This document shows positions 9,184 to 17,956 of a stretch of 64,000 bases of DNA, in pieces. Position 1 is the first letter of the stretch. The number at the start of each line of letters is the position of its first letter. The notes under the pieces are model-generated. The model was given only the letters and a program-made list of their open reading frames with translations, made no database searches and was not told the origin of the DNA. The DNA is from Micromonospora sp. KC723 (GTDB taxonomy: Bacteria > Actinomycetota > Actinomycetes > Mycobacteriales > Micromonosporaceae). Made by a program: the position numbers and the translations under genes. Location: contig NZ_SMKD01000004.1 in NCBI RefSeq assembly GCF_004348595.1, forward strand, positions 33,696 through 97,695, read 5' to 3'.

Positions 9184-10734
9184 ATGTTTGGATCATCCCC
9201 TCGCCATCGGGCAGCTGTGGTGGATGTCCTGCTGTGGTTGGCGTTGGTCGCGGCGGTTGTCGCGGACTCGGCGCCGCGGTGGAGCCAGGTCGCGGCCGGC
9301 GTGGCGTGGTCGGGTCTCGTGGTCGTCACCGGCCGGCGGTGGCCGGGTTGGGCGCTCCTGGTCGGTGCCGCGGCGAATCTGGTCCAGCTTTGGGAACCGT
9401 CCGAGTCAGAGGTGTGGCCGGTGCTGGTGTCCGCTGTGGCGGGGCTGTCGGCGGGCCGGCGGGTGAGCGCCACGGTTCCGGCCGCGGCGGTCTTCTCGGT
9501 CGTCGCGATGGCGGGGTTGGCGATCGCGGCGGCGATGGACGAGGTCTGGGGCTGGCTCAACGTCGCGGTGACGTTGTTGTTCTTCGGCGTGTTGCCGTGG
9601 TTGGCTGGGCGGTACCGCCAACTGCGCGCGCTGCTGGCGGCGGCCGGCTGGCAGCGCGCCGAGCAGCTTGAGCGGGAGCGGTCGCTGGTGGCTCGGGAGG
9701 CCCGGTTACGTGAGCGGACGCGGATCGCCCGGGACATGCACGACTCGCTCGGTCACGAGCTGAGTCTGATCGCGATGCGCGCGGGCGCGCTGGAGCTGGA
9801 TCGCGGCCTGGCCGAGCCGTACCGGAGCGTGCTCGGTGAGCTGCGGGCGGCTTCGGTCGAGGCCACCGAACGACTCCGGGAGATCGTCGGCGTGCTGCGT
9901 GACGAGAGTAACCCGGCACCGGTCGAGCCTCGGGGAGGAACCGTCGCGGAGCTCGTCGCGCGTTCGCGGGCGTCCGGGGCGCGGGTCGAGCTCGTCACCA
10001 CCGGCGTGGCCGGCGCCGTGCCGGCGGCTGTGGACCGGACGGCGCACCGGGTGGTGCGGGAGGCGCTGACCAACGCTGTGAAGCATGCGCCCGGAGCGGC
10101 GGTCACGGTGCGGTTGACGTACGGCGCAGCGGCCTTGACCGTCACGGTTACCAATGGCCGTCCGAGTGTCGGTGCGCCGCCGGCCGCAGTCGGCGGCGGG
10201 CAGGGCCTGCCGGGACTGCGGGAGCGGGCTCGGCTGGTCGGTGGGGCACTGCGTGCCGGCGCCCGGGACGGCGGTTACGAGGTCGTCGCGGAACTGCCGT
10301 ACGCCGGCCTCCCGACCGGCCGTGGCGCCGACGAGAGCGAAGACTCGGACTCCACGCGGCACCTGTCGCAGGTGCGCAGGGCTGCCCGTCGCGGCATGGC
10401 GGCCGCGGTCGCCGTGCCCGGCTCGATCGGGACGGTGGTGCTGATGTTGATGTTCGGTATACGCGGGTACGAGGTCAAGCACTCCTTCCTCGCACCTGCC
10501 GCCTACGACGCGCTGCGCGTTGGCCAGCAGCGGCCGGACATCGCCGCCCAACTGCCGCCGCAGCAGGTGGATGGGCGGCCCGACGTGCCGGAGCCACCCG
10601 TGCCGGCGGGCGCCCGGTGCGAGTACTACCGGGTGACGCGGGACCTGTTCGCTGGACCGATCGACGTGTACCGGCTGTGTTTCGTTGACGGCCGGCTGGT
10701 TGACAAGACGGTGGTCGCCGGGACGGTGCGATGA
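9184..10734 (+). CDS. HisKA_3 sensor histidine kinase with an extra C-terminal membrane segment
   Basis: A NarL-type sensor kinase of 516 residues. The first ~145 residues hold four to five hydrophobic segments (for example VVDVLLWLALVAAVVA and VAVTLLFFGVLPWLAG). The DHp box RIARDMHDSLGHELSLIAMR carries the phospho-acceptor His. The HATPase_c domain shows the N-box HRVVREALTNAVKHAP and the G-box GGGQGLPGLRERARLVGG. Unusually, the kinase core is followed by another hydrophobic span (AAVAVPGSIGTVVLMLMFGI) and about 90 further residues with a Cys pair (RCEYYRV, YRLCFVD), predicted outside the membrane. I chose the ATG at 9184 over an upstream start at 9088 because the added residues lack homology-like character. 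It overlaps the regulator gene by 4 bp (ATGA). Confidence 0.9.
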   Translation: MFGSSPRHRAAVVDVLLWLALVAAVVADSAPRWSQVAAGVAWSGLVVVTGRRWPGWALLVGAAANLVQLWEPSESEVWPVLVSAVAGLSAGRRVSATVPAAAVFSVVAMAGLAIAAAMDEVWGWLNVAVTLLFFGVLPWLAGRYRQLRALLAAAGWQRAEQLERERSLVAREARLRERTRIARDMHDSLGHELSLIAMRAGALELDRGLAEPYRSVLGELRAASVEATERLREIVGVLRDESNPAPVEPRGGTVAELVARSRASGARVELVTTGVAGAVPAAVDRTAHRVVREALTNAVKHAPGAAVTVRLTYGAAALTVTVTNGRPSVGAPPAAVGGGQGLPGLRERARLVGGALRAGARDGGYEVVAELPYAGLPTGRGADESEDSDSTRHLSQVRRAARRGMAAAVAVPGSIGTVVLMLMFGIRGYEVKHSFLAPAAYDALRVGQQRPDIAAQLPPQQVDGRPDVPEPPVPAGARCEYYRVTRDLFAGPIDVYRLCFVDGRLVDKTVVAGTVR

Positions 10735-11393
10735 TCACGGTGCTGATCGCCGATGACGAGCCGATGATCCGCGCCGGAGCGCGGGCAATCCTGGCGTCCG
10801 ACGACGGGATTGAGGTCGTCGCCGAGGCCGGCGACGGTCGCACGGCCATCGAGTTGGCCCGCCGGCACCGGCCCGACGTCTTACTGCTGGACATCCGGAT
10901 GACCGGGATGGACGGGCTCGCCGCCGCGGAGGAGCTGCGCCGCGTTGTGCCGGAGACGGCGGTGGCCATGCTCACCACGTTCGACGAGGAGGACTACGTG
11001 GCACGGGCGCTCGCAGCAGGGGCCAGTGGTTTTCTGCTGAAGGCGGCCGATCCCCGGGACCTGGTCGCGGGCGTCCGCGCGGTCGCGGCCGGTGCGGCGT
11101 ACCTGTCGCCGAAGGTGGCGCGGCGGATCCTCACCGAGGTCAGCGCGGGATCGTTGACCCGTGGCACCGCCCGTGCCCGGGTGGCCGGCCTGACCCAGCG
11201 CGAGCGTGAGGTGCTCGCGCTGCTCGGTGCCGGCCTTTCCAACCTAGAGATCTCGCGGCGGCTCTTTCTCGTCGAGGGAACCGTGAAGAGCTACGTCAGC
11301 ACGATCCTGTCCCGGCTGCAGGTGAGAAACCGGGTGCAGGCGGCCATCGTCGCCTACGAGGCCGGCCTGGTCGACAACGATTTCGGAAGCTGA
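10731..11393 (+). CDS. NarL/FixJ-type response regulator
   Basis: This 220-residue protein has an N-terminal receiver domain: acidic pocket ADDEP, phospho-acceptor Asp in VLLLDIRMTGMDG, switch Thr in AMLTTFDE, and Lys in GFLLKAA. A LuxR-type HTH follows (LTQREREVLALLGAGLSNLE, then EGTVKSYVSTILSRLQVRNR). It is the partner of the upstream kinase, whose stop overlaps its ATG by 4 bp. It presumably activates transcription on phosphorylation. The target genes are not evident from the window. Its 3' end overlaps the convergent DedA frame by 150 bp. Confidence 0.95.
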   Translation: MITVLIADDEPMIRAGARAILASDDGIEVVAEAGDGRTAIELARRHRPDVLLLDIRMTGMDGLAAAEELRRVVPETAVAMLTTFDEEDYVARALAAGASGFLLKAADPRDLVAGVRAVAAGAAYLSPKVARRILTEVSAGSLTRGTARARVAGLTQREREVLALLGAGLSNLEISRRLFLVEGTVKSYVSTILSRLQVRNRVQAAIVAYEAGLVDNDFGS

Positions 11394-11984
11394 GTACGAC
11401 ATCCCGCCCCGGTGCAGCCACCGGCCGGCCTCCACCAGCACCGTGACGCCGGCCGCGAGCCCCAGCCCGAAGAGCAGGCCCTTGATCTTGTCGTGCTCGA
11501 ACGCGGTTCCACCGAGGTACCCGACCAGCGCGGAGTACAGACCCCACGATCCGGCGGCGAGCGCGGCGAACAGCGCGAAGCTCCGTCGGGGGTACGCCAC
11601 CGCGCCGGTGGTCATCGTCGCCGCGGTCCGCCCACCGGGAATGTAACGGGCAACGACGAGCAGCAGCCCACCGCGTACGGCGAGGGCGTTCGCCGCCCAG
11701 TCGAAGGCGGCCCGGCGGCGACCCCCCGGCCGGAGCCGGTGCACCATGCCCGCGCCAGCCCGGCGGCCGATCTGGTAGGAGATGTGGTCGCCGACGAACG
11801 CGCCGAGCGCGGCCACCACGATGACCGCGACCAGGTCGGGTGCGCCGTTGGCGGCGAACACCCCGGCGGTGATCACCATCGTCTCCGCCGGCACGACCGG
11901 AAAGAATCCATCGAGCGCGGCGATGGCGAACAACGCGAGATAGACCCATGGCGAGGTGATCGCCGACTCGAGGATTTCGATCAT
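11244..11984 (-). CDS. DedA/SNARE-associated family membrane protein
   Basis: This is an integral membrane protein of the DedA superfamily, linked in other bacteria to lipid-carrier or phospholipid translocation and membrane homeostasis. Residues 1 to about 195 contain the family core: IAALDGFFPVVPAETMVITA, a glycine-rich GAFVGDHISYQIGRRAG, and the signature VVARYIPGGRTAATMTTGAV. I took the ATG at 11984 rather than a start further upstream, whose 88 extra residues are charged and non-homologous. The last ~50 residues (after GRWLHRGG) are read antisense to the response-regulator gene and do not look like DedA sequence, so the original stop was probably lost. Confidence 0.85.
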   Translation of the reverse strand: MIEILESAITSPWVYLALFAIAALDGFFPVVPAETMVITAGVFAANGAPDLVAVIVVAALGAFVGDHISYQIGRRAGAGMVHRLRPGGRRRAAFDWAANALAVRGGLLLVVARYIPGGRTAATMTTGAVAYPRRSFALFAALAAGSWGLYSALVGYLGGTAFEHDKIKGLLFGLGLAAGVTVLVEAGRWLHRGGMSYSASEIVVDQAGLVGDDGRLHPVSHLQPGQDRADVALHGSLDEKEPPRDL

Positions 11985-12040
11985 GCGCTGGACGCTACAA
12001 AGCTCGGCGGGCCGTCCGCAGTGCACCAAAGATACCCATC

Positions 12041-12062
12041 GGCCCTGAGAATCCTCAGGGCC
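12041..12062. repeat. Perfect 9-bp hairpin with tetraloop between divergent genes
   Basis: GGCCCTGAG-AATC-CTCAGGGCC forms a perfect 9-bp stem with a 4-nt loop. It lies between the divergently transcribed DedA and esterase genes, so it is upstream of both. That position favours an operator or an mRNA leader structure over a terminator, but no bound factor can be named. Confidence 0.5.
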
Positions 12063-12118
12063 GACTCGATGACGTTCGCCAGATCCGGCCGTGCGGCGAT
12101 GCGGGTGAGGCTTGCGGC

Positions 12119-13396
12119 ATGCGCACACATTCCCGACGGTGGCTGCAGGGCGGCGCAGCGGTTGTGGTCTCGGCCGCGATCGCGTCAGCGATGCCGGTGG
12201 CGATCGGACAGACCGCCCCGGCATCGACGCCGTCATCGAGCACACCACTGCGACTCAGCCTGCCCGCGCCCACCGGCCCGTACCCGGTCGGCGCCACCGA
12301 ACTCCACCTCGTCGACCGTGACCGGACCGACCCGTGGGTGAGCGGCCGGCCACGCGAACTCATGGCCACCGTGTGGTACCCGGCCCGGCCGGCGGGCCGC
12401 GAACCACTGGCTCCATACCTGCCGCCCCTCGCGGCGAAGCTGTACGACGAGGACCTCGCCGCGACGCTCGGCATCGACGCCGGGCAGGTCAGCTGGGCGG
12501 GCCTGGCCACCCATGCCCGCAAGGGCGCGCCGGCGCTCGCCACCCACAGTGGTTTTCCGGTCGTCGTGTACTCACCCGGCGCCGAACGGTTCCGTGCCGA
12601 GGGAACGATCCTCGTCGAAGAACTGGCCAGCCGTGGATACGTGGTGGTGACGGTCGACCACACCTACGAGACGCTCGGTGTGGAGTTCCCCGGTGGACGT
12701 CTGGAGACCCAACGCCTACCCGACCTGGCACCCACGGAGGTGGGTCGCACGATGATCCGCACCCGCGTGCGGGACACCCGGTTCCTCCTCGACCAACTCG
12801 CTGTCCTCGCCGCTGGTGGTAACCCCGACGCGGGCAGGCGGCGGCTTCCACGTGGCCTCGGCGCGGCGCTCGACCTGTCCCGCGCCGGCATGTTCGGGCA
12901 CTCCGGCGGAGGCTTCACCGCAGCCGAGGCAATGCTCGTCGACCGGCGGCTGGACGTTGGAGCCGATCTGGACGGCAGCATGGCGTACGGCAGCGGCAAC
13001 AGCGATTTCGGCGACGTGGTCACCCGCGGGTTGGACCGGCCCTTCTTGCTGTTGGGTGCCGGCCTCAGCGGCGGCAAGCCACACACCCACCTCGAAGCCG
13101 TGGAGTGGCGGACGTTCTGGGCAAACTCGACCGGTTGGAAACTCGACCTGTACGTCCCGGACGGCGAGCACTTCAGCTTCACCGACCACCAGGCGCTGCT
13201 GCCCCAACTCGACGCGGTGTTCACGCTGCGCGAAGGCGTGGTGGCCGGCTCGATCGGCACCGTTGACCCGAGCCGGATCATCACCTCACAACGCGCCTAC
13301 GTCGCCGCGTTCTTCGACCAGCACCTGCGCCAGCGAGCCCAGCCACTGCTCGACGGCCCATCACCGAAACACCCGGACATCACCTTCATCCGCTGA
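12119..13396 (+). CDS. Secreted alpha/beta hydrolase, PAF-acetylhydrolase/lipase-like
   Basis: This is a 425-residue exported esterase. The N-terminus MRTHSRRWLQGGAAVVVSAA carries a twin-arginine-like motif followed by a hydrophobic segment, consistent with Tat or Sec export. The alpha/beta-hydrolase core includes MATVWYPARPAGREP, the oxyanion region FPVVVYSPGAERFRAEG, and the nucleophile elbow GMFGHSGGGFTAAEA (Ser in GxSxG, about residue 263). A catalytic Asp is likely in VGADLDGSMAYG, and the His in PDGEHFSFTDHQ. The layout resembles platelet-activating-factor acetylhydrolase-type and polyester hydrolases. The ATG at 12119 lacks a strong ribosome-binding site. The physiological substrate is unknown. 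Confidence 0.87.
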   Translation: MRTHSRRWLQGGAAVVVSAAIASAMPVAIGQTAPASTPSSSTPLRLSLPAPTGPYPVGATELHLVDRDRTDPWVSGRPRELMATVWYPARPAGREPLAPYLPPLAAKLYDEDLAATLGIDAGQVSWAGLATHARKGAPALATHSGFPVVVYSPGAERFRAEGTILVEELASRGYVVVTVDHTYETLGVEFPGGRLETQRLPDLAPTEVGRTMIRTRVRDTRFLLDQLAVLAAGGNPDAGRRRLPRGLGAALDLSRAGMFGHSGGGFTAAEAMLVDRRLDVGADLDGSMAYGSGNSDFGDVVTRGLDRPFLLLGAGLSGGKPHTHLEAVEWRTFWANSTGWKLDLYVPDGEHFSFTDHQALLPQLDAVFTLREGVVAGSIGTVDPSRIITSQRAYVAAFFDQHLRQRAQPLLDGPSPKHPDITFIR

Positions 13397-13496
13397 TCTC
13401 GGTCACAGCCTCTGCCAGAGGATTGTCGACGGCCTGTTGCCGCCGGGGCCGCCGCTCAAGTTCGGCGGCCCCGGCTACCCGTCCACGTGCGCGTGA

Positions 13497-13736
13497 CCTT
13501 CCGCCACCGAGCACCACCTCACGGTCACCGACGTCAGCCTCCCGTTCGCCTCCTTCCGACGCACCTACCGGTTCCCGGCCGACGGCGAGGTCGTCACGTC
13601 GGACTCGACCCCGCGCTTTCGCACCCACGACGAAGTCGCATCGAGCCTGGCCACCAGCGGCTACCCCATCCGCGACGGGCGCGAGGCACCGGAGCACCCG
13701 GGCCGCGAGTTCGCATTCATCGCCCGGCATCGATGA
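13497..13736 (+). pseudogene. C-terminal fragment of a class I SAM methyltransferase
   Basis: The frame reads TEHHLTVTDVSLPFASFRRT, then SDSTPRFRTHDEVASSLATS, then AFIARHR and a stop at 13736. This matches the last ~75 residues of class I methyltransferases found in actinomycetes (SFRxTY...SDSTLRFR...SLxxxGY...PGREFxFxA). A stop codon immediately upstream (13494) and the absence of the SAM-binding GxGxG half show that only the tail remains. Confidence 0.65.
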
Positions 13737-13995
13737 ACTGTCGGCAACAATCAGAACGTCACGGGCATCGACACTCCGGCCGCCCGATTCCGCGGGTACG
13801 TCACGGAACCTGACGGTCACTCGGCGGCAGATGCGGATGTCGTGCGGGCCGGTCCAGTAACCGTGGATAGCTGTTCTGCTGGTCATCGGACCGGTCCCTC
13901 GTCGCCAGGCATGGCCCCAGGACCGGTGGTGCTCGCGAGGCGGTCGCTGGTCAGCAGGACAGCAGATCTTCGTGGCGGCGCCTACGATGCCCGAC

Positions 13996-14814
13996 ATGGC
14001 AAGGACGATCGATTTCGCGGTGGCCGGTCCACTGACGACGATCGACACCATCCATGAGCCTGCGCTGGCGACTCTCCCGCGCGAGGCCGTGGAGATCTGC
14101 CGCCTTGTTCACGATCTCGTCGTCCAGCCGACTGACGCGAAGGGCCTGGGCGTGCCCGACGACCGGTTCGCCGAGAACCAGCTCCGCCCCGCCAACGGTG
14201 TGATCGGTGCCCTGCTCGCCCTCGACGCGGCCCCGCTGACCGTCACACGCGACCCCGCGCGGCGGGTCATCGGCACGTGCCGGCACTTCGCCGTGCTCAG
14301 CTGTGCCTTGCTGCGTTACCGCGGGATAGCGGCCCGAGCCCGCTGCGGGTTCGCCACGTACTTCCAACCTGGCCAGGGCAGAGACCACTGGATCACCGAG
14401 TACCGCCGGGACGGCCGCTGGGTGCGGATCGACGCCGAGATTCTGGGCGGCTCCCTCGTTGGGAAACCCGAAGACCTCGCCGCCGACGAGTTCCTCACCG
14501 GAGGTGAGGCGTGGGCGGCCTTCCGGCAGGGGCACATCGATGCGGCGACCTTCGGCGTGTACGGCACCGAGAACTGGGGGCCGGCCGAGATCCGGGGAAA
14601 CGCGATCAGGGATCTCGCCGCGCTGAACAAGGTCGAGATGCTGCCGTGGGACGAGTGGGGACGGATGGCGGCCTCCTACCAGGGCGACACCGGCCCCGAG
14701 TACGACGAACTCATCGACACGATCGCCGCAGTCTGCGCCACCGATGATCCCGACGCCATCACGACCCTCTACGCCTCGGAGGGCCTCACGGTGCCCACCG
14801 CTCTCCTGCGGTAA
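13996..14814 (+). CDS. Transglutaminase-like domain protein
   Basis: This is a 272-residue cytoplasmic protein of the transglutaminase-like (papain-fold) superfamily. The catalytic triad can be placed: Cys in GTCRHFAVLSCALLRYRGIA (residues about 92-111), His in GRDHWITEYRRDG, and Asp in WVRIDAEILGG. Members of this group may act as proteases, transamidases or peptide-processing enzymes. I favour the ATG at 13996 (MARTIDFAVAGP), although the in-frame ATGs at 13972 and 13987 cannot be excluded. It has no signal peptide and no operon partner: the neighbours are a relic upstream and a convergent gene downstream. Confidence 0.8.
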   Translation: MARTIDFAVAGPLTTIDTIHEPALATLPREAVEICRLVHDLVVQPTDAKGLGVPDDRFAENQLRPANGVIGALLALDAAPLTVTRDPARRVIGTCRHFAVLSCALLRYRGIAARARCGFATYFQPGQGRDHWITEYRRDGRWVRIDAEILGGSLVGKPEDLAADEFLTGGEAWAAFRQGHIDAATFGVYGTENWGPAEIRGNAIRDLAALNKVEMLPWDEWGRMAASYQGDTGPEYDELIDTIAAVCATDDPDAITTLYASEGLTVPTALLR

Positions 14815-14979
14815 CACCCGTTGACGGCTTCCCCCTGACACCGCCACCACGGCCCCGGTCGTCGGCGCGACCGCACGTCGAGCGGCTCCGGCGTGCTGAC
14901 CGAGCAGTTGGGCGAGCTCGGCCGGGGCGGCAGACCCTGGCCCAGCCCGCCGCGGTGGTTCGTGCGGAACGTGTAGGCG

Positions 14980-16701
14980 CTACGCCTGCGGGGTCCGATA
15001 GGGCCAGGAGCCGCTGGCGCGGGCCCGGTCCACCAGCTCCGGTGCCCGGGCGGCGGCCTCGGCGGCGAGCTGTCCTGCGTGTCCGGCCATCGCTTCCGGG
15101 TACGTCCGCAGGGCGACCAGCAGCGGCCCGGCTGCGGCGAGACGATCGACGGCGACCTGCCAGTCCTGCCGGTCGACGGCGAGGTCAGCGGCGAGCAGCA
15201 GCGTGTTCGCGTACTCCCGGACCGCGCGCTCGTCGTCCCGTCCGGCCAGCTCATGACGGACGGCGCAGGCGCGTTCGGCCAGGGGCATCGCGGCCTCCGG
15301 GCGTTCGCGCAGCGCGGCGGCGAGGTTGTGCAGGGCCGTGCCGAGGATTCGACGCAGCCGTGGGTCGGTCGCGTCCGCGCAGCGGTCGACCGCCTCGGAC
15401 AGCAGCATGATCTGGTCCTCGGGGCGTCCGGCGGCGTCGGCGACCGAGGCGGCGTCGACCATGTGGGTGGCCGCGTCGGCCAGCGCCTCCCGTTCGATGG
15501 CGGTCGCGCGTACCAGGCCCTCGTGCCGCCGGACGGCGACGACCACGGACAGCCAGGCGAGGTCCCAGGCGTCGTCGGAGTGGCCGAGCCGATGCCGGAG
15601 CATCGCCCGCTCGTAGAGGGCTGCGGACCAGAGGCGCCGGACGTCCTGCCGGACCGGGTCCGACGTCGCCCCGTCGTACAGACTCAGCTCGTCGGCGAGC
15701 TCGGCGAGGACGCGGTCGGCCTCGGCGATCCGGTCCGCAGCGGCCAGAGTGATTCCGCGATCGAGCCGGGCGGCGCAGCCGGCGATCACCGACGGGTCGG
15801 CGGGCGGGCGGCCGCCGGGTGCCGGGCCGGCCAACCGCGACTCCGCCGCCAGCCGCGCCGCGAACCCGCCGGTGTTCACGCCGGCCGGCGCGGGCTCGGC
15901 CAGCAGATCCAGGTAGGAGCCGCGTATCCGCCATGCACCCGAGCCTGGCACCACCACCGGGATTTCCGGCGCGGCCCGGTGCAGCTCCGCCAGCGACGCC
16001 ATGATCCGCTCCAGTCGCTCCTGCGCTCGCGGGCCCTGGAACATCTGCGCCAGCGAGTACTGTTCGGTCAGCGCCACCCGCATCAGGTCCGGCCGCCCCA
16101 GCACCCCGGCTACCCGCGCGAAGATCCCGAGGGCGTCCGTCAGGTCGATCACGGAGGCCGCCTCCCCGGTGTCGAGGGCGAGCCCGCGCTGCAGGTCGAC
16201 CATCTCGGCGGCGAGCGGTCCCAGGCCGGTGGGGTCCGCTTCGAGTCGCATGGTGACCAGCGCAGTCAGTGCCGCGGCCCGAGCGCGGCGGGCGTCGAGG
16301 GCGTAGGCGGACCGGGGCGCGACCGCCCGCCACACCCGCTCGACGACATCGCGCCCGCGATCGGCGAGCCCGGTGGCGGCCAGGATCTGGCCCGCCTGCG
16401 CGGTGCGGAACACGGCGTCGGCATACCGGGCCGGATCGTCGAGCAGATCGCCGGCGAGCGCGATGACCTCCTCGGCCTGCTCCCGGACCTCGGTGACGTC
16501 GCCGCCGTCGGCGAACCGTTCGAGCGCGAGGTTGAGGGTGGCGCGGCCGAGGGCATGCAGCAGACGCCCCGGATCGCCGAGACCACGGGCGGCGGCAACG
16601 GCCCGATCGACGGCCGCCCGGGTATCCGGGCCGAGACCGGCCCGCGCGGTGATCTCGTCGGCGGCGCTGAGCAGGCGGTCGACCTCGGCGGGTGTGCTCA
16701 C
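14980..16701 (-). CDS. TPR-like alpha-helical protein of unknown function
   Basis: This 573-residue, almost entirely helical protein is rich in Ala, Arg, Leu and Glu and has the periodicity of degenerate tetratricopeptide repeats. Examples are RLLHALGRATLNLALERFAD near the start and ILGTALHNLAAALRERPEAA, then ANTLLLAADLAVDRQDWQVA, near the end. No catalytic domain is visible. The GTG at 16701 (VSTPAEVDRLLSAADEI) is preferred because the upstream extension to 16986 has no helical-repeat character. It stands alone. TPR proteins of this style in actinomycetes often belong to signalling or STAND-type systems, but here the partner domain is absent, so the function is unknown. Confidence 0.65.
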   Translation of the reverse strand: MSTPAEVDRLLSAADEITARAGLGPDTRAAVDRAVAAARGLGDPGRLLHALGRATLNLALERFADGGDVTEVREQAEEVIALAGDLLDDPARYADAVFRTAQAGQILAATGLADRGRDVVERVWRAVAPRSAYALDARRARAAALTALVTMRLEADPTGLGPLAAEMVDLQRGLALDTGEAASVIDLTDALGIFARVAGVLGRPDLMRVALTEQYSLAQMFQGPRAQERLERIMASLAELHRAAPEIPVVVPGSGAWRIRGSYLDLLAEPAPAGVNTGGFAARLAAESRLAGPAPGGRPPADPSVIAGCAARLDRGITLAAADRIAEADRVLAELADELSLYDGATSDPVRQDVRRLWSAALYERAMLRHRLGHSDDAWDLAWLSVVVAVRRHEGLVRATAIEREALADAATHMVDAASVADAAGRPEDQIMLLSEAVDRCADATDPRLRRILGTALHNLAAALRERPEAAMPLAERACAVRHELAGRDDERAVREYANTLLLAADLAVDRQDWQVAVDRLAAAGPLLVALRTYPEAMAGHAGQLAAEAAARAPELVDRARASGSWPYRTPQA

Positions 16702-17046
16702 CCGACTGGGGTCACACTGTCGGCGGCGACAGATGCCGGTTTTGGGCCGATCTCGGGGCTCGAGGCGGCGTCCACCTCGGCGAGGCGGGCTCCGTGCGAC
16801 AGCCGCGAGCCAGCAGGTAGCGATTCGCTTGCATCCAACAGTGATGTGGCACCTCGTGCGGGCATGTTTCACTTCTACCAGGAGCCCGAGGAAAGATAAA
16901 GAAAGGTCGATGCCGCCCTGCTCGCGGATGCCATGGAGTTCTGGGAAGACGCCGATGCAGCGCCATTCGGCGCGTTTGCACATCATTTGGGTACAACGCG
17001 TTCGCGAGCGGGTCAGGCGCTCAATCCCAGAAACACCTCCGGCGTG
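16702..17046. other. No gene recognised
   Basis: This 345-bp stretch lies between the TPR gene (reading left) and the broken ridA gene. No conserved frame or strong hairpin was seen. The promoter of the TPR gene presumably lies in its left part. Confidence 0.35.
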
Positions 17047-17436
17047 TCACACGACGGCGACGGCGTCGATCTCGACGACAAAACCGGGATTCAAGCTGGC
17101 CACGACATGGACCGTGATGACCGGCGGCGGGTCGGCGGGGTTCCACACCTGCCGGAAGGCGGCCACACCCTCGTCGAACGAGTGACATTCCACCACGGCG
17201 AATGGTCCAGTGCACGATGTTCGCCAGGCTCGCCCCCTCGCTCTCCACAATGGTCGCGAGGTTGCGGAACACCTGCCAACCTGCTCCCCGGCGGCGGAAC
17301 CGACAACCTTGCCGTTCGCGTCGACGCCGTCCTGTCCGCCGATGTAGATCGTCTTCGTCGGCTTTTCGACCACGACGGCCTGGCTGAAGGTCGCGTTGCG
17401 GTGCAGTCCCTCCGGGTTGATGTGCCGTACACCCAT
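17047..17436 (-). pseudogene. ridA: Broken RidA/YjgF family gene
   Basis: RidA proteins are small trimeric deaminases that hydrolyse reactive enamine/imine intermediates. The frame starts at ATG 17436 behind GGAAGG, reading MGVRHINPEGLHRNATFSQA and TKTIYIGGQDGVDANGKVVG. It leaves frame after GEQV, where GTTTGG appears reduced to GTTGG. The continuation FRNLATIVESEGASLANIVH lies in a second frame. A second break near the middle returns to the frame of FDEGVAAFRQVWNPADPPPV, then NPGFVVEIDAVAVV and a stop at 17047. Both indels fall at short T runs. It is therefore a pseudogene or carries homopolymer sequencing errors. It would otherwise be a normal ~130-residue RidA. Confidence 0.75.
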
Positions 17437-17529
17437 GTGCTGCCTTCCTCGCTGGATGAACCAGTCAAAACGTGCCTCTTGGGACACTGGTCATGGTGGC
17501 TACATGAGAGGGATGCCGGACGGGTGTTG

Positions 17530-17925
17530 CTCGACCCGAAGGAGGGTGGTTCTGGTTCGACATCGGCGCTGTCTGCCTGGACTTCGCCCACACGGGCGGG
17601 GAGGGCCGGTACGCGTGTTCGAGACCCTCCACAAACCTGCCGACCCAGGCTTATGGCCGTCCCAGCCGCCGCTGAGCGCGGTCATGACGGCCCCCGTGAC
17701 GACCAGAGCTGACCACGGCCAAGGCCCTCCGCCAGGCGATCTGGGACGCGCACGGCCAGGCGGCGCGCGCCGCCCCTCCCCGCCGGGGCGGTCGCGACCA
17801 TCAACCGGGCTCCGGCCGTGGCGCCACTGGTCCCCGAGCTCTCCGCCGACGGCACGACCGCGGGGTGGGCGCCGCCGGTGCGGGCAAAGCCTCTGCCCCA
17901 GATCACCCCGACAAACTGTCTCCAC
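17530..17925 (+). pseudogene. Truncated, frameshifted CGNR/ABATE-domain regulator
   Basis: Pieces in more than one frame match the ABATE domain of CGNR zinc-finger transcriptional regulators. WFDIGAVCLDFAHTGGEGRY is in one frame. FETLHKPADPGLWPSQPPLS follows in another. LTTAKALRQAIWDAHGQAAR continues, then AGAVATINRAPAVAPLVPEL. The C-terminal zinc finger with the CGNR motif is missing: the sequence ends against the FtsX permease gene at 17957. Frameshifts plus 3' truncation make it a relic. Confidence 0.6.
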
Positions 17926-17956
17926 CAACGGAACCGTCAACAGGGGCCCGTCCTTC

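Noticed and set aside
15079..16899. Long plus-strand open frame opposite the TPR gene
   Set aside because: It has shadow-type composition, and the opposite strand encodes a coherent helical-repeat protein.
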